From Bidens hawaiensis (lineage: Eukaryota > Streptophyta > Magnoliopsida > Asterales > Asteraceae): 64,000 bases of DNA. The notes beneath the pieces were generated by a model. The model made no database searches and was not told the DNA's origin. It saw only the letters and a list, made by a program, of their open reading frames with translations. Below are positions 44,928 to 56,050 of this stretch, in pieces (within the stretch, counting starts at the first letter, position 1; every line of letters starts with the position of its first letter). Both the position numbers and the translations under genes were made by a program. Location of the stretch: assembly GCA_021521415.1 (NCBI GenBank), contig JAIQDT010014638.1, forward strand, positions 62,001 through 126,000. Reading direction: 5' to 3'.

Positions 44928-45800
44928 AATTTGAGATGAGCTCGATGGGGGAGATGAATTTCTTCTTAGGGTTGCAGGTTCATCAGTATGACACATGAAT
45001 TTTTATTCATTAGACCTAATACGTGAACGATGTCTTGAGCCGATTCAAGATAACTGTCAGAATAATCCCTTCGACGCCTCTTTCCGTGGGTCACAATTTG
45101 TCACCGGGCGAATTGGAGGATACGGTTGATCCAACCCTTTACCGAGTAATGATTGGTACATTAATCTACTTAACTGCTTCTCGTCCTGATATAGTGTTTG
45201 CTGTTTGTTTGTGCACTAGGTACCAATCAAGTCCCCCGAGTGACTCATCTGGAGGTGGTTAAACGTATACTTCAGTATCTGAGGGGTAATCCTGACACTG
45301 GGTTATGGTATCCCAAGGATGATAGCATTATATTAACTTTGGATTCTGATTCTAATTATGGAGGATGCAAGATCAATTTCAAATCTACTATAGCAGGTTG
45401 TTAATTTCTAGGAAGTCGGCGTGTTTCCTGGCAGTGTAAGAAGCAGAAAACTATCTCCACTTCGACCACAGAAGCAGAGTACGTGGCAGCCTCGAGTTGC
45501 TGTTCACAGTTTCTTTGGATCCCGCAACATTTGTGGGATTACGGTTTGAAGTTTCTTACTACCCCCATCTTTATTGATAACTCTGCTGCTATTAGTATCA
45601 CCAAAAACCCCATGCACCACTCAAAGACAAAGCATATCAAAATTTGATATCATTTTATACGTGATTTCTTTGAAAAGAAATTGATTGATATTGAGAAGGT
45701 GCACACAGATTTTTAGAAAGTCGATCTGTTTACCAATGCATTTGACAAAACGCATTTTAACTTTTTTGCTTTGTTTAAACGGATTAAAAACTCTTGCTGA
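44928..45800 (+). pseudogene. Copia RT end and RNase H of the 44-kb element
   Basis: The plus strand reads MGEMNFFLGLQVHQ, then YRVMIGTLIYLTASRPDIVF, ILQYLRGNPDTGLWYP, DSDSNYGGC, SRRVSWQCKKQKTIS, TTEAEYVAASSCCSQFLW, DNSAAISITKNPMHHSKTKH and HFIRDFFEKKLIDIEKVHTD. This is the classic Copia RT thumb and RNase H, ending at a stop near 45797. Several stops and a frameshift (about 45235) are present. Its style, especially AASSCCSQFLW and HHSKTKH, is that of Asteraceae Sirevirus-like Copia pol. It fits between the gag remnant and the accessory ORF on the same strand. Confidence 0.9.
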
Positions 45801-48430
45801 TAGCCATAAACAAGGATAATTATCTTTAGTTTATTTTGTTTTTCTTCTTTTACTTATTTTTATGTTCTGGGTTTTGGGGGTGAAAATGGAAAATACAAAA
45901 AATATTTTGAGTGTTTTGTTTGTATAGAGAAAATCTAAAAACATTGAAAAATTTTGAAAATCCAAAAACATTGAAAATTTGAAAAATAAAAAATATTGTG
46001 TTTTTGAATGTATAGAGAAAAAGCAAAAACATTCAAATATTTCAAAAGTATCAGAAAGATTTTTGCACTCTGTCGCTTAAAATTATGCCAGCTACTCAGA
46101 TTTGAAGAACATATACGTGTATAGGTTGGGTCTTGATGTTTATTGGAGATATTCAGGATAGCCATTTACCTGACAATGGAAAGTATTTGAGGCGATTGTT
46201 GTGTGTTTTTATTTAATTCTCTTGCTGAAAATTATGTCGGTTATTTAAGTTTGTGGAACATGCTTGCATGTTTTGGTCATGTTATCTACTTGTAGATTTA
46301 TAGGATAACCGTTAATCTATAGACTGAAAGTGACTGGGGCAATTGAAGTTTTATGCTTCTCAAAAATAAGTTTTGACGCAAAAAGAGAAAATGATAGTAC
46401 ATTTATCATCTGTTCCCATATCCAGAAAGAAATAAGTTTAAAAGGATGAGTGCTTAATTGCGTTGGCGCATTGATAGGTCTTAAAAAACCTGTTAGGGTA
46501 AAATATGTGATATAAACATAAAGAAATGCCAAATTGAAAGAGGTGTTAGTCTCTACCAAAAATCTCAGTAATGATGGCAGACATGTAATAGTCTATCATA
46601 CTCAAGCCTTATGATTGTCTGATCATTAAAAACAAAAATTCAGACAAAGTGCATCTGGTTTCTGGACACTGTGAGTCTTTATGCAGCTTAATCATACAGG
46701 TATTCATAAGCATGAATATTTCAAAGTCTTTTAAAGCAAGCCCGAACTCATTAAACTTGATCACTACTGTACATCGTACAAATTAAAATATTGACTTGAT
46801 AAAAAATCCTTTGTTAGTCATACATTGTTCCTCCCTTGCGTGCGTCTCAATACTAATAAGAAACGGACCCCAAGGGATACAATGTATGTAAGCCTACAGA
46901 TGAACTCGTGTATACTCATTCACAGTAAAGGAAGCTTGGTGCATCCCTTAAAAATATCTATAAAAATTATAATTTTCATCGGCAACATAATGGTTTAAGT
47001 CAAGTTGGGTGGTACGGTAAAAATCAAATTAAGCTTGAACCCAGATTAGAGGCTGATAGTTTCTGATATTCTGTGCTTTAATTGAAAATTAAATCATATC
47101 ACAAAAATACTTGAAGGTTTTTTATAAGATTTAAGTGGATAAAAATATCAATGATCGACTTAACACAAGTCATAATAGTGATGGAATATAAAACTGCGAT
47201 GGACGGGCAATTTGGTCAATTTGATTCTTTGTTTAAACTCACAAAAATATGTACTACTTTCGTAAAATAGTTTTTATAATTTTTTAATTTTACTTTTCTT
47301 TCTAATTAAAAATATTCAAAAATCCAAAAATAATTTGATTTCTATTTTGATTTTCTATTTTATTTTCGTGCTTCGGGTTTAAGTGTAAATATTTGAGAAG
47401 AAAAGAAAATACCAAAAAGATTTTTTTTATTATTTATTTGTATTATTTAATTCTTTTAAATTTAAATATAAATAATTTTATGTTTAAATTATTGTCCATT
47501 CACTATCAATCTGGATAAAGAATGAAGGTCATTATTATAATTATTTTGATAACGAATTAGTCCAATTCGCCATCATTAATTCACTTCTGCTACACTGATA
47601 ACGAATGACCCCATTCATCATCTGATTGATAACAAATGAAGCACGTATTTACATTAATTCGTTATGATCTTCACGTATCACTCATTCGTTAATGGAGTTT
47701 TCGAACGACGTAACGAATTAGATCATTCTTTAAGTCAACTTTAATGAATGAGCTTATTCGTTGTCTGGAAATGTGTGCAAGTTTTGTCATATATAACAGG
47801 GATGGAACGAATCGTCTCATTCATTCACATTGTAATATGTGCATTCCTAACAAAACTATGGCCAAATTTTCCTGAAATTTTGACCTTCGTTAAACTCAGT
47901 TTTGATCATCATCTTATATTCATTAGATAATTGAGATCAAAACGCAATCAAATTCGTCAAAATCCATTGTCGTTTCATGCGTTAATTAGTTGATTATGTC
48001 TTCGGTTTTTAACTAATTAACATAACCTTAATTATGCTAAATTTTTACCTAAATGGATGTAATGAATCGGCTATCGAGGTTATTGCGAGCCGATTTATGC
48101 TCAATATTGGATGATACAGCCTGTTACATGGCCTAATTGAAGTTGATAGTGCAAGTTGACTAATGGATGTTCATACTCAATTTTGACTTTGACTCGTTAT
48201 AGTCAATGTTGATAATTATTGGTGGGTAATTCGTTACAACTAGCGAATGGACACTCTTTCGTGTTTAACAACCATTCGTTAAGTTTAAAATAATGAATTA
48301 AATCATTCTCTTGAATTTATAACGAATGAACTCATAGTCATTCAGATTGATTCGACTTTCATTCATTATTTATTCGTGATCATTCATTCGCTAAGTTATT
48401 TATAACGAATTAAGCCATTCGTTATATCGA
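45801..48430 (+). mobile_element. Long non-coding spacer of the Copia element after pol
   Basis: AT-rich and without a recognised ORF. 45895-46035 has A-rich AAAACATTGAAAAATTTTGA-type repeats. 47535-47765 and 48230-48430 contain ATTCGTTA/TAACGAAT words in both orientations. A long spacer here is typical of Sirevirus-like elements between pol and the env-like ORF. It ends at the solo LTR target site ATAAC. Confidence 0.6.
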
Positions 48431-48435
48431 ATAAC

Positions 48436-50535
48436 TATAAGGCCCTAATCCCGGTACCCTACTTTAGCGTTGGATTTACTTATAAACACAGTTCTATATA
48501 TCCGAGTGAATTAAAACATTCGCGGAATAATATTAAAGGAAACCATTCATTACATAAGTCTAAATTTAAAGTAATATAAAACATATATTTTTAGTTCAAA
48601 GATTAACAACTGAGTCTTTAGATGCCAGCTTCTTTATTCATTTGCCATGTGTCCCCCTTCAAGCCAGTTGTCTCATCCTATTCACCTTCGTGCATACTAA
48701 AAGTCAGGTATGCTGAGCGAGTTCTAGTTAATCAGGCAACATACATACGTTTACATACATACATATATACGTATCCAAAGACACATATTACATACTTAGT
48801 CTGTTACCTTTCTTTCATTCGTACATATAAATACTTTCTTTCTTTCATACTTTCATACATTCATATATAACTATCTTTGCCATCTCAGATATTTGTAGGG
48901 TCTGGTCCCTTTCTTCTCTATCTCATATATTATTAGGGTCTGGTCTCTTTCTTCTTTATCTCGGATATTATTAGGGTCTGGTCCCTTTCTTCTCTATCTC
49001 ATATATGATTAGGGCCTGGTTCCTTCTATCTCAGATATTATTAGGGTATGGTCCCTTCTTTCCATATAACCATACATATGCTTTTTTACACGTACATTCT
49101 ATTATGTACATTCATACATATTCTTAATCATTTATATATCATTCATGCATCTTATGTAAAGCTAACCTTTCTTGGAAATACTTGCAATATCCGAAGATCG
49201 TTCACGTACCGACAAGCATTCATTCATAACCTCAATGGTTATCACATAAATCATATAACGCATACAATTACCACTTAGGATAAGTGTATTAACTCATCAC
49301 ATCGAGTATGCACACAGCCCTGAAAACATAACAAGGAAATGGGGCTTGAAACTCAAATGCGTCATGTTACGTTCACCGTTAATGGTTATTCCTTTTTAGT
49401 TGTGCGCGACTAACTGTTCAATAAAAACAATATTAAATACCGCTTTAATCATTCTTTGCTTACTTAATCTTAAGCGTCTAAGCCGGTTTTACTTCATGGA
49501 TCATTAATCGGTTAGTTAATCGTTAATCATTGCCCCTTTAACGTATCTTTCATTAATTAATAAAGTCCAAGGGCTTCTATGTAATTAAACCATTTTAATC
49601 TAAGTACAGGGACCTTTCTGTCATTCTATCAAACTATATTCGTTATACACCCCCTTAACGAATAGGGGTTCATTCGTTAACCTGACTGACGGATGAGCAT
49701 CAAACGAATGGGGATTCTATAAAGAATGAGAATCCTATAATGAATGGGGATACTTTTTAACGAATGAGTATTTCATAACGAATGGGCTCCTTCGCTTGAC
49801 CTGGCTAACGAACGGACCTTTCAACGAATGAGGTTTATTTATTAGTTCTTCATAACGAATGGCAGAGCGAAAGGATCAACAAACGTGGTTCATTCGTAAT
49901 TCTTCCTTAACGAATGGGCATAGCTCATTCGTTACACGCACATAGGGTTAGGGAAGGGAATGTCAGAGCATTCCTTGACATTCCTTAATCATTAGCGCAG
50001 CCTTCCCGGCGCCGTCATCACCGAAAAACCGGGATCTCGCCGAAATGCGAGATCTCACTCGTTTTTCCACCATTTTTCATCGTTTTTCGTCCCGCTTGAT
50101 TCGGATCCGAGCAAGGGTGACCACTAAGCTCTTCTTTCGTTTAGTTCATACCTGATCCCATCCAAATCTCATGACTTTAACGGTTGAGGGTGTCGGTTCA
50201 TCGTTTCGTGACTAGATCTTGCAAGTATGGATCCATATAAGATAATAACATCATTACCTCGAATTGATTCTTAGTTTCCTCTTGGGTTCGGCTAGAGAAA
50301 GAGAGAAAGATGAAAGAGAGCTTAAGTGTGTGTTTTGGATGGTGTATGAAATGGGTGGAATGAATGGATAAATGAATAATTATAGTTTATATACTTATGG
50401 ATCATGGGTCATGGGTCTTTCTTTCTTCCTTACTAATCCATGTCCATTACCCACATTTATTTAACCCAACACAAGCCCAACTCATAATAATTAATATTAT
50501 TATTTATTGACCGTAACAGGAAACGGGATGTTACA
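48436..50535 (-). mobile_element. Solo gypsy LTR with ATAAC target duplication
   Basis: It starts TATAAGGCC (TG changed to TA) and ends GGGATGTTACA, flanked by ATAAC at 48431-48435 and 50536-50540. It is 2.1 kb, collinear with 5418-7667. It contains the TATCTCRGATATTATTAGGG repeats (48885-49060), the ATTCGTTA array (49635-49945) and GTGACTAGATC near the U3 side. No internal sequence is present. It landed inside the ATTCGTTA-rich stretch of the Copia spacer. Confidence 0.9.
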
Positions 50536-50682
50536 ATAACCTCATTCGTTATAACGAATGAGCCAAGAAAAATAATGAATGACACTTTTAATTATTTTCA
50601 TAATCCAAAATATTAAAATTGTTAAATAATTTAATTTTTAATGTTCGTTTTTTTAATTCTCGTGTTTATGTATTCTCAGAAA

Positions 50683-53600
50683 TGGCATTTGAAATTGTTC
50701 AAGATGCTCCCATAGCAGACCAGCAACAGGTTCAGCAACAACAATAACCTGAGTTCCCAATGTTGCCATTTGACAAAAAGCACAACATCTGTGCTTTTGT
50801 TCAAGAGAATTTTGCTGACGAGGACATGTTTTGAGATATTATCGCGTTTATCCAACGATCTTGGATAAGTTATACTGTTACCGGTGATACAACGGTCTAC
50901 TTCAATGTTATTCGACCGTTTTGGAATTCAGCACATTATGTTGAGTCTGAAAACCATATTGTCGCCGAAGTCAACAAAAAACCGGTTGTTAAAACACCTG
51001 AGGTTATCAGACGGGTGTTGAGGTTTGTGGACAACCTGGATAACCCATGTGAAATTGATAGGTCGTTGATCCGCGGGTTATTTCGATGAGTATTCTATGC
51101 TGGTGACCTTGAACGTTCCTAGTACAACAAGGATTACTTGTGCGCCCTATACAAGTATTTACTACATGTTCTTATACATTGTCTTGGGGGACGCAAGGGT
51201 GGATACAACGAATGTTGGATCATGTTGCAATTGGCATTCGTATCTAAAGGAAAACTGCTTGGTCATGAACCAACGCAGTAAATTCCTGATGTATCCACGG
51301 TTTGTGCAGCTGATAATTCAAGATTTAATTCCTGATTTGGAGATTGAGAGGATATTGAAAGATGACATGTTAAAGCTGGAGCATATGAATGCAGATACGG
51401 TGAAGAGTATGAAGTCTTATAGACAGGATACTCCAAGGACCAAACGTTTGATTGGTCACTTGCCGAATCTGGCGTATGAATGTCCTTCCAATGACTGTTG
51501 GATCCTTGGCGATTCAGATTCTGAACGAGAAAATAGACCAGGTGGGAAAGCTGGCGGAGATTATGGAGATGACGGTGGTGATGGTGGAAATGGAGGTGGC
51601 TCACGACGTGCTGACATTGAGGCAGCAAGCTCTCAGGCTGCTCAACGAAAGCGTAAGGGCAAGGCGTTAGCGAAAGATCAACCGCCCAAACGTCGTACTA
51701 CACATGGATCTGGTGTGAAGATTGGTCCACGTGTGTCGAGGTCGTCCGCTCCTCAAATTCCGGTGGTGCCGCCTACTACTAACATCCCGGCACTCACATT
51801 GATGACCACGCTCACTTTCGATCCAAGGCTTAGCTTGATTCCACAATCAGTATTATCTTCTATGCCAAGGCCTGTTGTTGCTACATTGGTGGTTCCTCCG
51901 ACACCGACTGTGATGCCCACACATCCTTTGGACGTCTCGTTTATGTGAATCAGCCGTCCTCATGGTCCTGTGCGCCCGTACCTCCGAAGTTTCATACTTT
52001 GACCCCAACCCATCAGATAGACATGCTCTTGAGTTTGATTCATTTATACGAGAATCAAATGGCGGCCGATCGTCAAGCTCAAGAGCAAATGATCCTTAAC
52101 CAACATCTTCTGATGGGTTATGTTTTCTATTGTTAAAAGGAAACAAAGGAGATGCGTGAGATTTTTACGGCTCAGGGGGTGAAGATTAAGGAGCAGGAAT
52201 GCCTCATCCTTTAGTTGACATGCAAAGACAATGCTCTAAAGAAACTGAACAACGATGATGATGATCCTGATGCTCCAGGTACATGAGGAAGTGAGCCGAA
52301 ACAAGCTCATGGCTAATCCTCGGGAGCTGGTCCTAGTAGAGGTGAAGGTGGAGGCAATGATTGACAAACAGTGATCTATCAGGACTCGACAAATTTTCAA
52401 CCTATTGAGTCGATCAAAGCCAACTCCATATTGTTTATGGAGTTCGAGAAACGGGTAGTGATGGTACTACCAACGCGGATGAAATTGAAGAAGGTCAGTT
52501 TGTCGACAAAGCCCTAACATGCGAACATATTTTATTACTATTAGGGCTGAACGATGAAGAACTGGACGTGTTGGAGGCTGAGGAGTATGTCAAGGTGGTG
52601 AATGATGAAGAAGTACTAGTTGACGCGAGTATTCCACATGGCAGTACGTCGTTTATATATGAGGACGAGGACATAGAGATGGAGGATGTAAAAGCAGAGG
52701 AATACCACGATCTATATGAACGTTCAAATGTTGATTAGGGTGTTCCTACATTTACTGAAGAATACGTTAAAGCTGCTGAAGACCATCTAGAGAAAACGAC
52801 AAAGAAAAAAGCCAAGATACCTGAATGGGACTCTGATCCATCCGAGGCTGACATTTTGGGATGGTTTGAGTACCGGAGCAAACGTGCTCGTAAGATTATC
52901 GAGATTTACTAGTACGTTTATCGAGTACAACAACTGGACACTACTGCACGGTCTAAAGCAAATCAGAAGACTACTTTCAAAGTCGTGCCAACAGTGAAAG
53001 GTGATATTGCTTCTTGTTTATACAATTCTGAGTTAAACGTTTGTATTATCAAGTCAGAGAACAACGTTTAGTACTTTCAGTATATCGTTGACGTTCTCTA
53101 ACTGCCGAGGTGGGATGTTCGCACTCTCGCTAACCGGCCGTTCACAAATCGCAGTGAATATCGATTAGCAGAATGGTTTCACCAACATCTGCTCTTCGAG
53201 GTAAGTTCTTTAAGCCACAAGTCCCAACCGATAAGTACATTGACGAAATTTATCCTCGTATGGGTTGGAGGAAACTTATACTTAAAGTTAAATCGCCGAA
53301 AATGATGAAATGTGTACATGTGAAGACTTTTCCACAGAGTCTTCAACTATCATTCAATCGATGGTTATGCAATAGTCAAACTGGCGAGGCAGTCATTGTG
53401 TTGGGTAAAGGACTGAAGACCAACTTCATACGAGTTATCGACCAAATGTGGCTCATTAACTTATCAGAAACCGACAATGATGTGTTTTTTGAGAAAAAGA
53501 TTTTGTCGAACCTCAAGTAGATTACGATCGAGCTATGCAATTCCAGCGCGTTGTACGTTTTTGTCATGCGTTTGGAATTCAAAGTTGTCAAGATTGGAAG
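50683..53600 (+). pseudogene. Accessory ORF of the 44-kb Copia element, broken
   Basis: It starts with ATG at 50683 (MAFEIVQDAPIADQQQVQQQ, then a stop) and continues FDKKHNICAFVQENFADEDM, FWNSAHYVESENHIV and RRVLRFVDNLDNP. After a shift, the frame 51097-51948 (283 codons) has RSKFLMYPRFVQLIIQDL, a Gly/Asp-rich run GGDYGDDGGDGGNGGGS and a basic patch QRKRKGKA. Later pieces are LDVLEAEEYVKVVNDEEVL, IPEWDSDPSEADILGWFEYR and the frame 53173-53520. The two blocks KHNICA and FLMYPRF match the minus-strand accessory ORF at 33954-35023, so both Copia families carry this gene after pol. No catalytic motif is recognised. Confidence 0.7.
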
Positions 53601-53651
53601 ACGAAGCGGTTCAATTAATTAAAGACAAAGAGCTCAATACGAGGGGGTGTT

Positions 53652-54151
53652 TGTTAGTGCACGGTTTTGTTGTCTCGAGTCTTTCTAATTATCGTTTGTA
53701 ATTAAATATTATTTTAATGTAAAAGGGGTATTTTTGGAAATACAATCTTTTTCGTTATGTAAGTCTCATTCGTTAAGGTTGTTTAACGTATGAGCCCATT
53801 CGCTATCTTGTACAGTTCATTCGTTAAGGATGTTTAACGAATGAACCATAATCGTTATTTGTACTTGTCCATTTGTTAAGGATGTTTAACGAATAGACCT
53901 TAGTTCGCTATGTAATTAACCCATTCGTCATGAAATGTTGACGAACGGGGGTAGCGAATGAGTCATTCGCTATACCTTATGTGATAACTTATGTAATGAT
54001 AACGAATGTAGGCCATTCGTTACGGGATGTGTAACGAATGGCATCCCATTATCTATATAAGGCTTGTTGGTGCCTTGTTAATTTAAGTATTGATTAAGCT
54101 ATATACAGAAGCTCTATCCAAGTATTCCCTCTCTCTCAATTACTTCGTTAA

Positions 54152-54221
<70 letters not shown>

Positions 54222-54313
54222 CAATTACCTAATCTATAAGCATATCATATAACTATATCTATCATCTAATTAACATAATATGAACGGTGTTAATTGGATC
54301 TTGGTGTTCAACA
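53652..54313 (+). mobile_element. Copia 3' LTR
   Basis: It begins TGTTAGTGCACGG directly after a polypurine tract (GAGGGGGTGTT, 53641-53651) and ends GTGTTCAACA. It pairs with 10299-10919. The visible differences are scattered substitutions, the absence of the G-run and a much longer ATT microsatellite. AGGGA follows at 54314-54318. Confidence 0.92.
54153..54220. repeat. (ATT)n microsatellite in the Copia 3' LTR
   Basis: About 68 bp of pure ATT, against about 14 bp at the same place in the 5' LTR (10812-10825). The two LTRs were identical at insertion, so the length difference arose by slippage afterwards. Confidence 0.9.
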
Positions 54314-54318
54314 AGGGA

Positions 54319-54924
54319 TTACGCGATTAAAAAATTAGGTGGAGAGTTTGAATTGTTGTAGCATGTGACGGTGATGGCTTATTGTTGGCGTTAGTTTAGT
54401 CGGATGTTGCCTGTTGGGAAGTGACGTGTTGTATGGCGGCAGAGGTATTTTGGGTGAGTAATTTTTCAAGTTTATGGTCGGTATAAAATGACTGATGAAA
54501 GCACTAAATTGATCTATTCCCGTTGAGTAGATGACACTTTTTTTACGTTTAATTCTCAAACTAAGGTTAAAATTTATAGAAATAATAATTGAATTAAAAT
54601 AGAAAAACAAAATTAATAAGAAAACTAACTAAATTAAATTACTTTGATAGAAAGTAAAAAGTAATTAAATTAATTAAAAGTCCTTTTGTAATCTAGCTTC
54701 TTAATTAACCCAAGTGGATTTGGGGCCATTTCCCTCGTCTTCTAAGGTTTGGGCTGGTTCGATTGATGACTAGGTCGTATCATAACCCATGTTTACTCGA
54801 CATGATAAGCATCAAAAACCTTTAGAATATTTTTACATATTTTTTTTCTTTATCAAACAACACATGCAACCAACTCTACACATGCATTTGTGAAAGTACT
54901 CTAACATAGCAAGAAATGTAACAA
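54319..54924 (-). other. 3' flank of GDSL copy A
   Basis: This matches 59426-60060 of copy B. It includes a stretch whose minus strand reads PPYNTSLPNRQHPTKLTPTI in both copies, of unknown meaning, then AT-rich sequence up to the GDSL stop codon. Nothing else is recognised. Confidence 0.55.
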
Positions 54925-55575
54925 CTACGCATTCATTGAAAAATTGGTTCTTAGGTTCATGGGTTTCATATACTTGGTGTTGTTGAATATTTCTTGCACT
55001 ACAAGCTGATTCGCCTTCTTAGACGTGTGGTAGCCATCCCAATACACATACTTGTTTCTATCAGAACACAAGCTTGACCACGCCTTGCAAAGGCCAAACC
55101 CATTATATGGCCTTTGTCCATAACATGCTGTGTTAGTCACCTCAAAAGAAATAGAAACAATGTAAGCGGATTACCAAAGGCTTTTGGCTTGGAGATGAAA
55201 TTTTTGAATATATGATGTGCGTCAACGAAAGTAAAAACATGACTACCCAATTTCTTGTTCAAAAAGCCGATCATCGTTGACTACCGTTGATTGAATAGGT
55301 TTGAGGCATGTTGCACCTCCGTCACACACTCTCCTTTTAGAGTAGGCAATGCTATTACCGATGGAGCACAGCCTAACGGTCCGGTTGCAGTCACAAGTAC
55401 TTTTCGGGCTCCCAAAGTATATAGTCTCTGCATATGATATTTAATCTTTAAAATCTATAATTGTGTAAGTTAAAAATTTAGAACTATGGTATAAGGAGTT
55501 AATACCATAAGAATCTTTTCATACTTGGTGGTAACTGGACATAGGCGGGGAGCTTATATTGAAACGATCGTAAAG
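54925..55575 (-). pseudogene. GDSL esterase/lipase pseudogene, copy A (3' exons)
   Basis: GDSL hydrolases are secreted enzymes that cleave acyl esters, often in cuticle or cell-wall lipid metabolism. On the minus strand an exon remnant (55575-55504) reads TKYEKILM and ends at a GT donor. After a CAG acceptor (about 55428), the next exon has RLYTLGARKVLVTATGPLGC and LKGECVTEVQHASNLFN, then a TAG stop at 55281-55283 where copy B has GTG. The last exon (55140-54925) has VTNTACYGQRPYNGFGLCKA and YWDGYHTSKKAN, carrying the Asp-x-x-His catalytic pair. The last intron has lost 48 bp including its acceptor. The N-terminal exons with the GDSL Ser are not found. Confidence 0.88.
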
Positions 55576-56050
55576 AGTTCCGCACCAAAATATAGTTGTT
55601 CACAATGCATTAATTACAGCCATTATGACCATACCATCACCCCTTGTCGTTAACCATGAGATCCCAACTTAACCCATCTATGACTCAAACCGTCACTCTA
55701 TCTTTTACTCAACCATATACTTGATAATTTTCGACATACCGAGCTTGCCATAATTTTTGTGATCAAAGTCATCTTCTTAATGCATGCCCTAGAATTATAT
55801 ATGCGAATCAAGCTCAAGCCTATCAAGCCCAAGAACTGCAACCCCCAATCTATGAAGCCCATTTCTATTAAAACTCATCCTCGCGACCCATTCAAGCCCA
55901 ACCTATTCGAGTTATTTAAACCCAACCAATCTTTATTATTGTCCAATTAATGCACAAATTATTTCTAAACCTAGCGGCTTATGACCGGTTACCACGAGCA
56001 TTTATTGCTTATAAAAACCAGGGGCGATAGGACATTTTTTATCATATCTA
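55576..56050. other. Unassigned region beyond GDSL copy A
   Basis: Up to about 55640 the sequence may still be decayed GDSL exon. The remainder is non-coding, with C-rich words on the plus strand such as CCCATTCAAGCCCAACC. The short open frame at 55759-55950 shows no recognised domain. Confidence 0.3.

Larger units (their letters stand above)
10299..54313 (+). mobile_element. Single Ty1/copia element enlarged to about 44 kb by nested insertions
   Basis: The ends are an LTR pair (10299-10919 and 53652-54313) flanked by the same pentamer, AGGGA, at 10294-10298 and 54314-54318. The paralogous locus has one AGGGC at the equivalent position (59421-59425), which shows the unoccupied state. The parts belonging to the element itself are: 5' LTR, tRNA-Met primer site, leader, gag remnant (27.7-28.6 kb), end of RT/RNase H (44928-45800), a long spacer, an accessory ORF after pol (50.68-53.6 kb), a polypurine tract and the 3' LTR. 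Protease, integrase and most of RT are gone. A long spacer and an extra ORF after pol recall Sirevirus-type Copia elements. Confidence 0.85.

Noticed and set aside
54335..54610. 91-codon minus-strand frame with the PPYNTSLPNRQ reading, repeated in copy B (59337-59576)
   Set aside because: Similarity between copies is explained by the local duplication. The frames start at different places, show no known domain and lie downstream of the GDSL stop. It remains possible that an old gene fragment is present.
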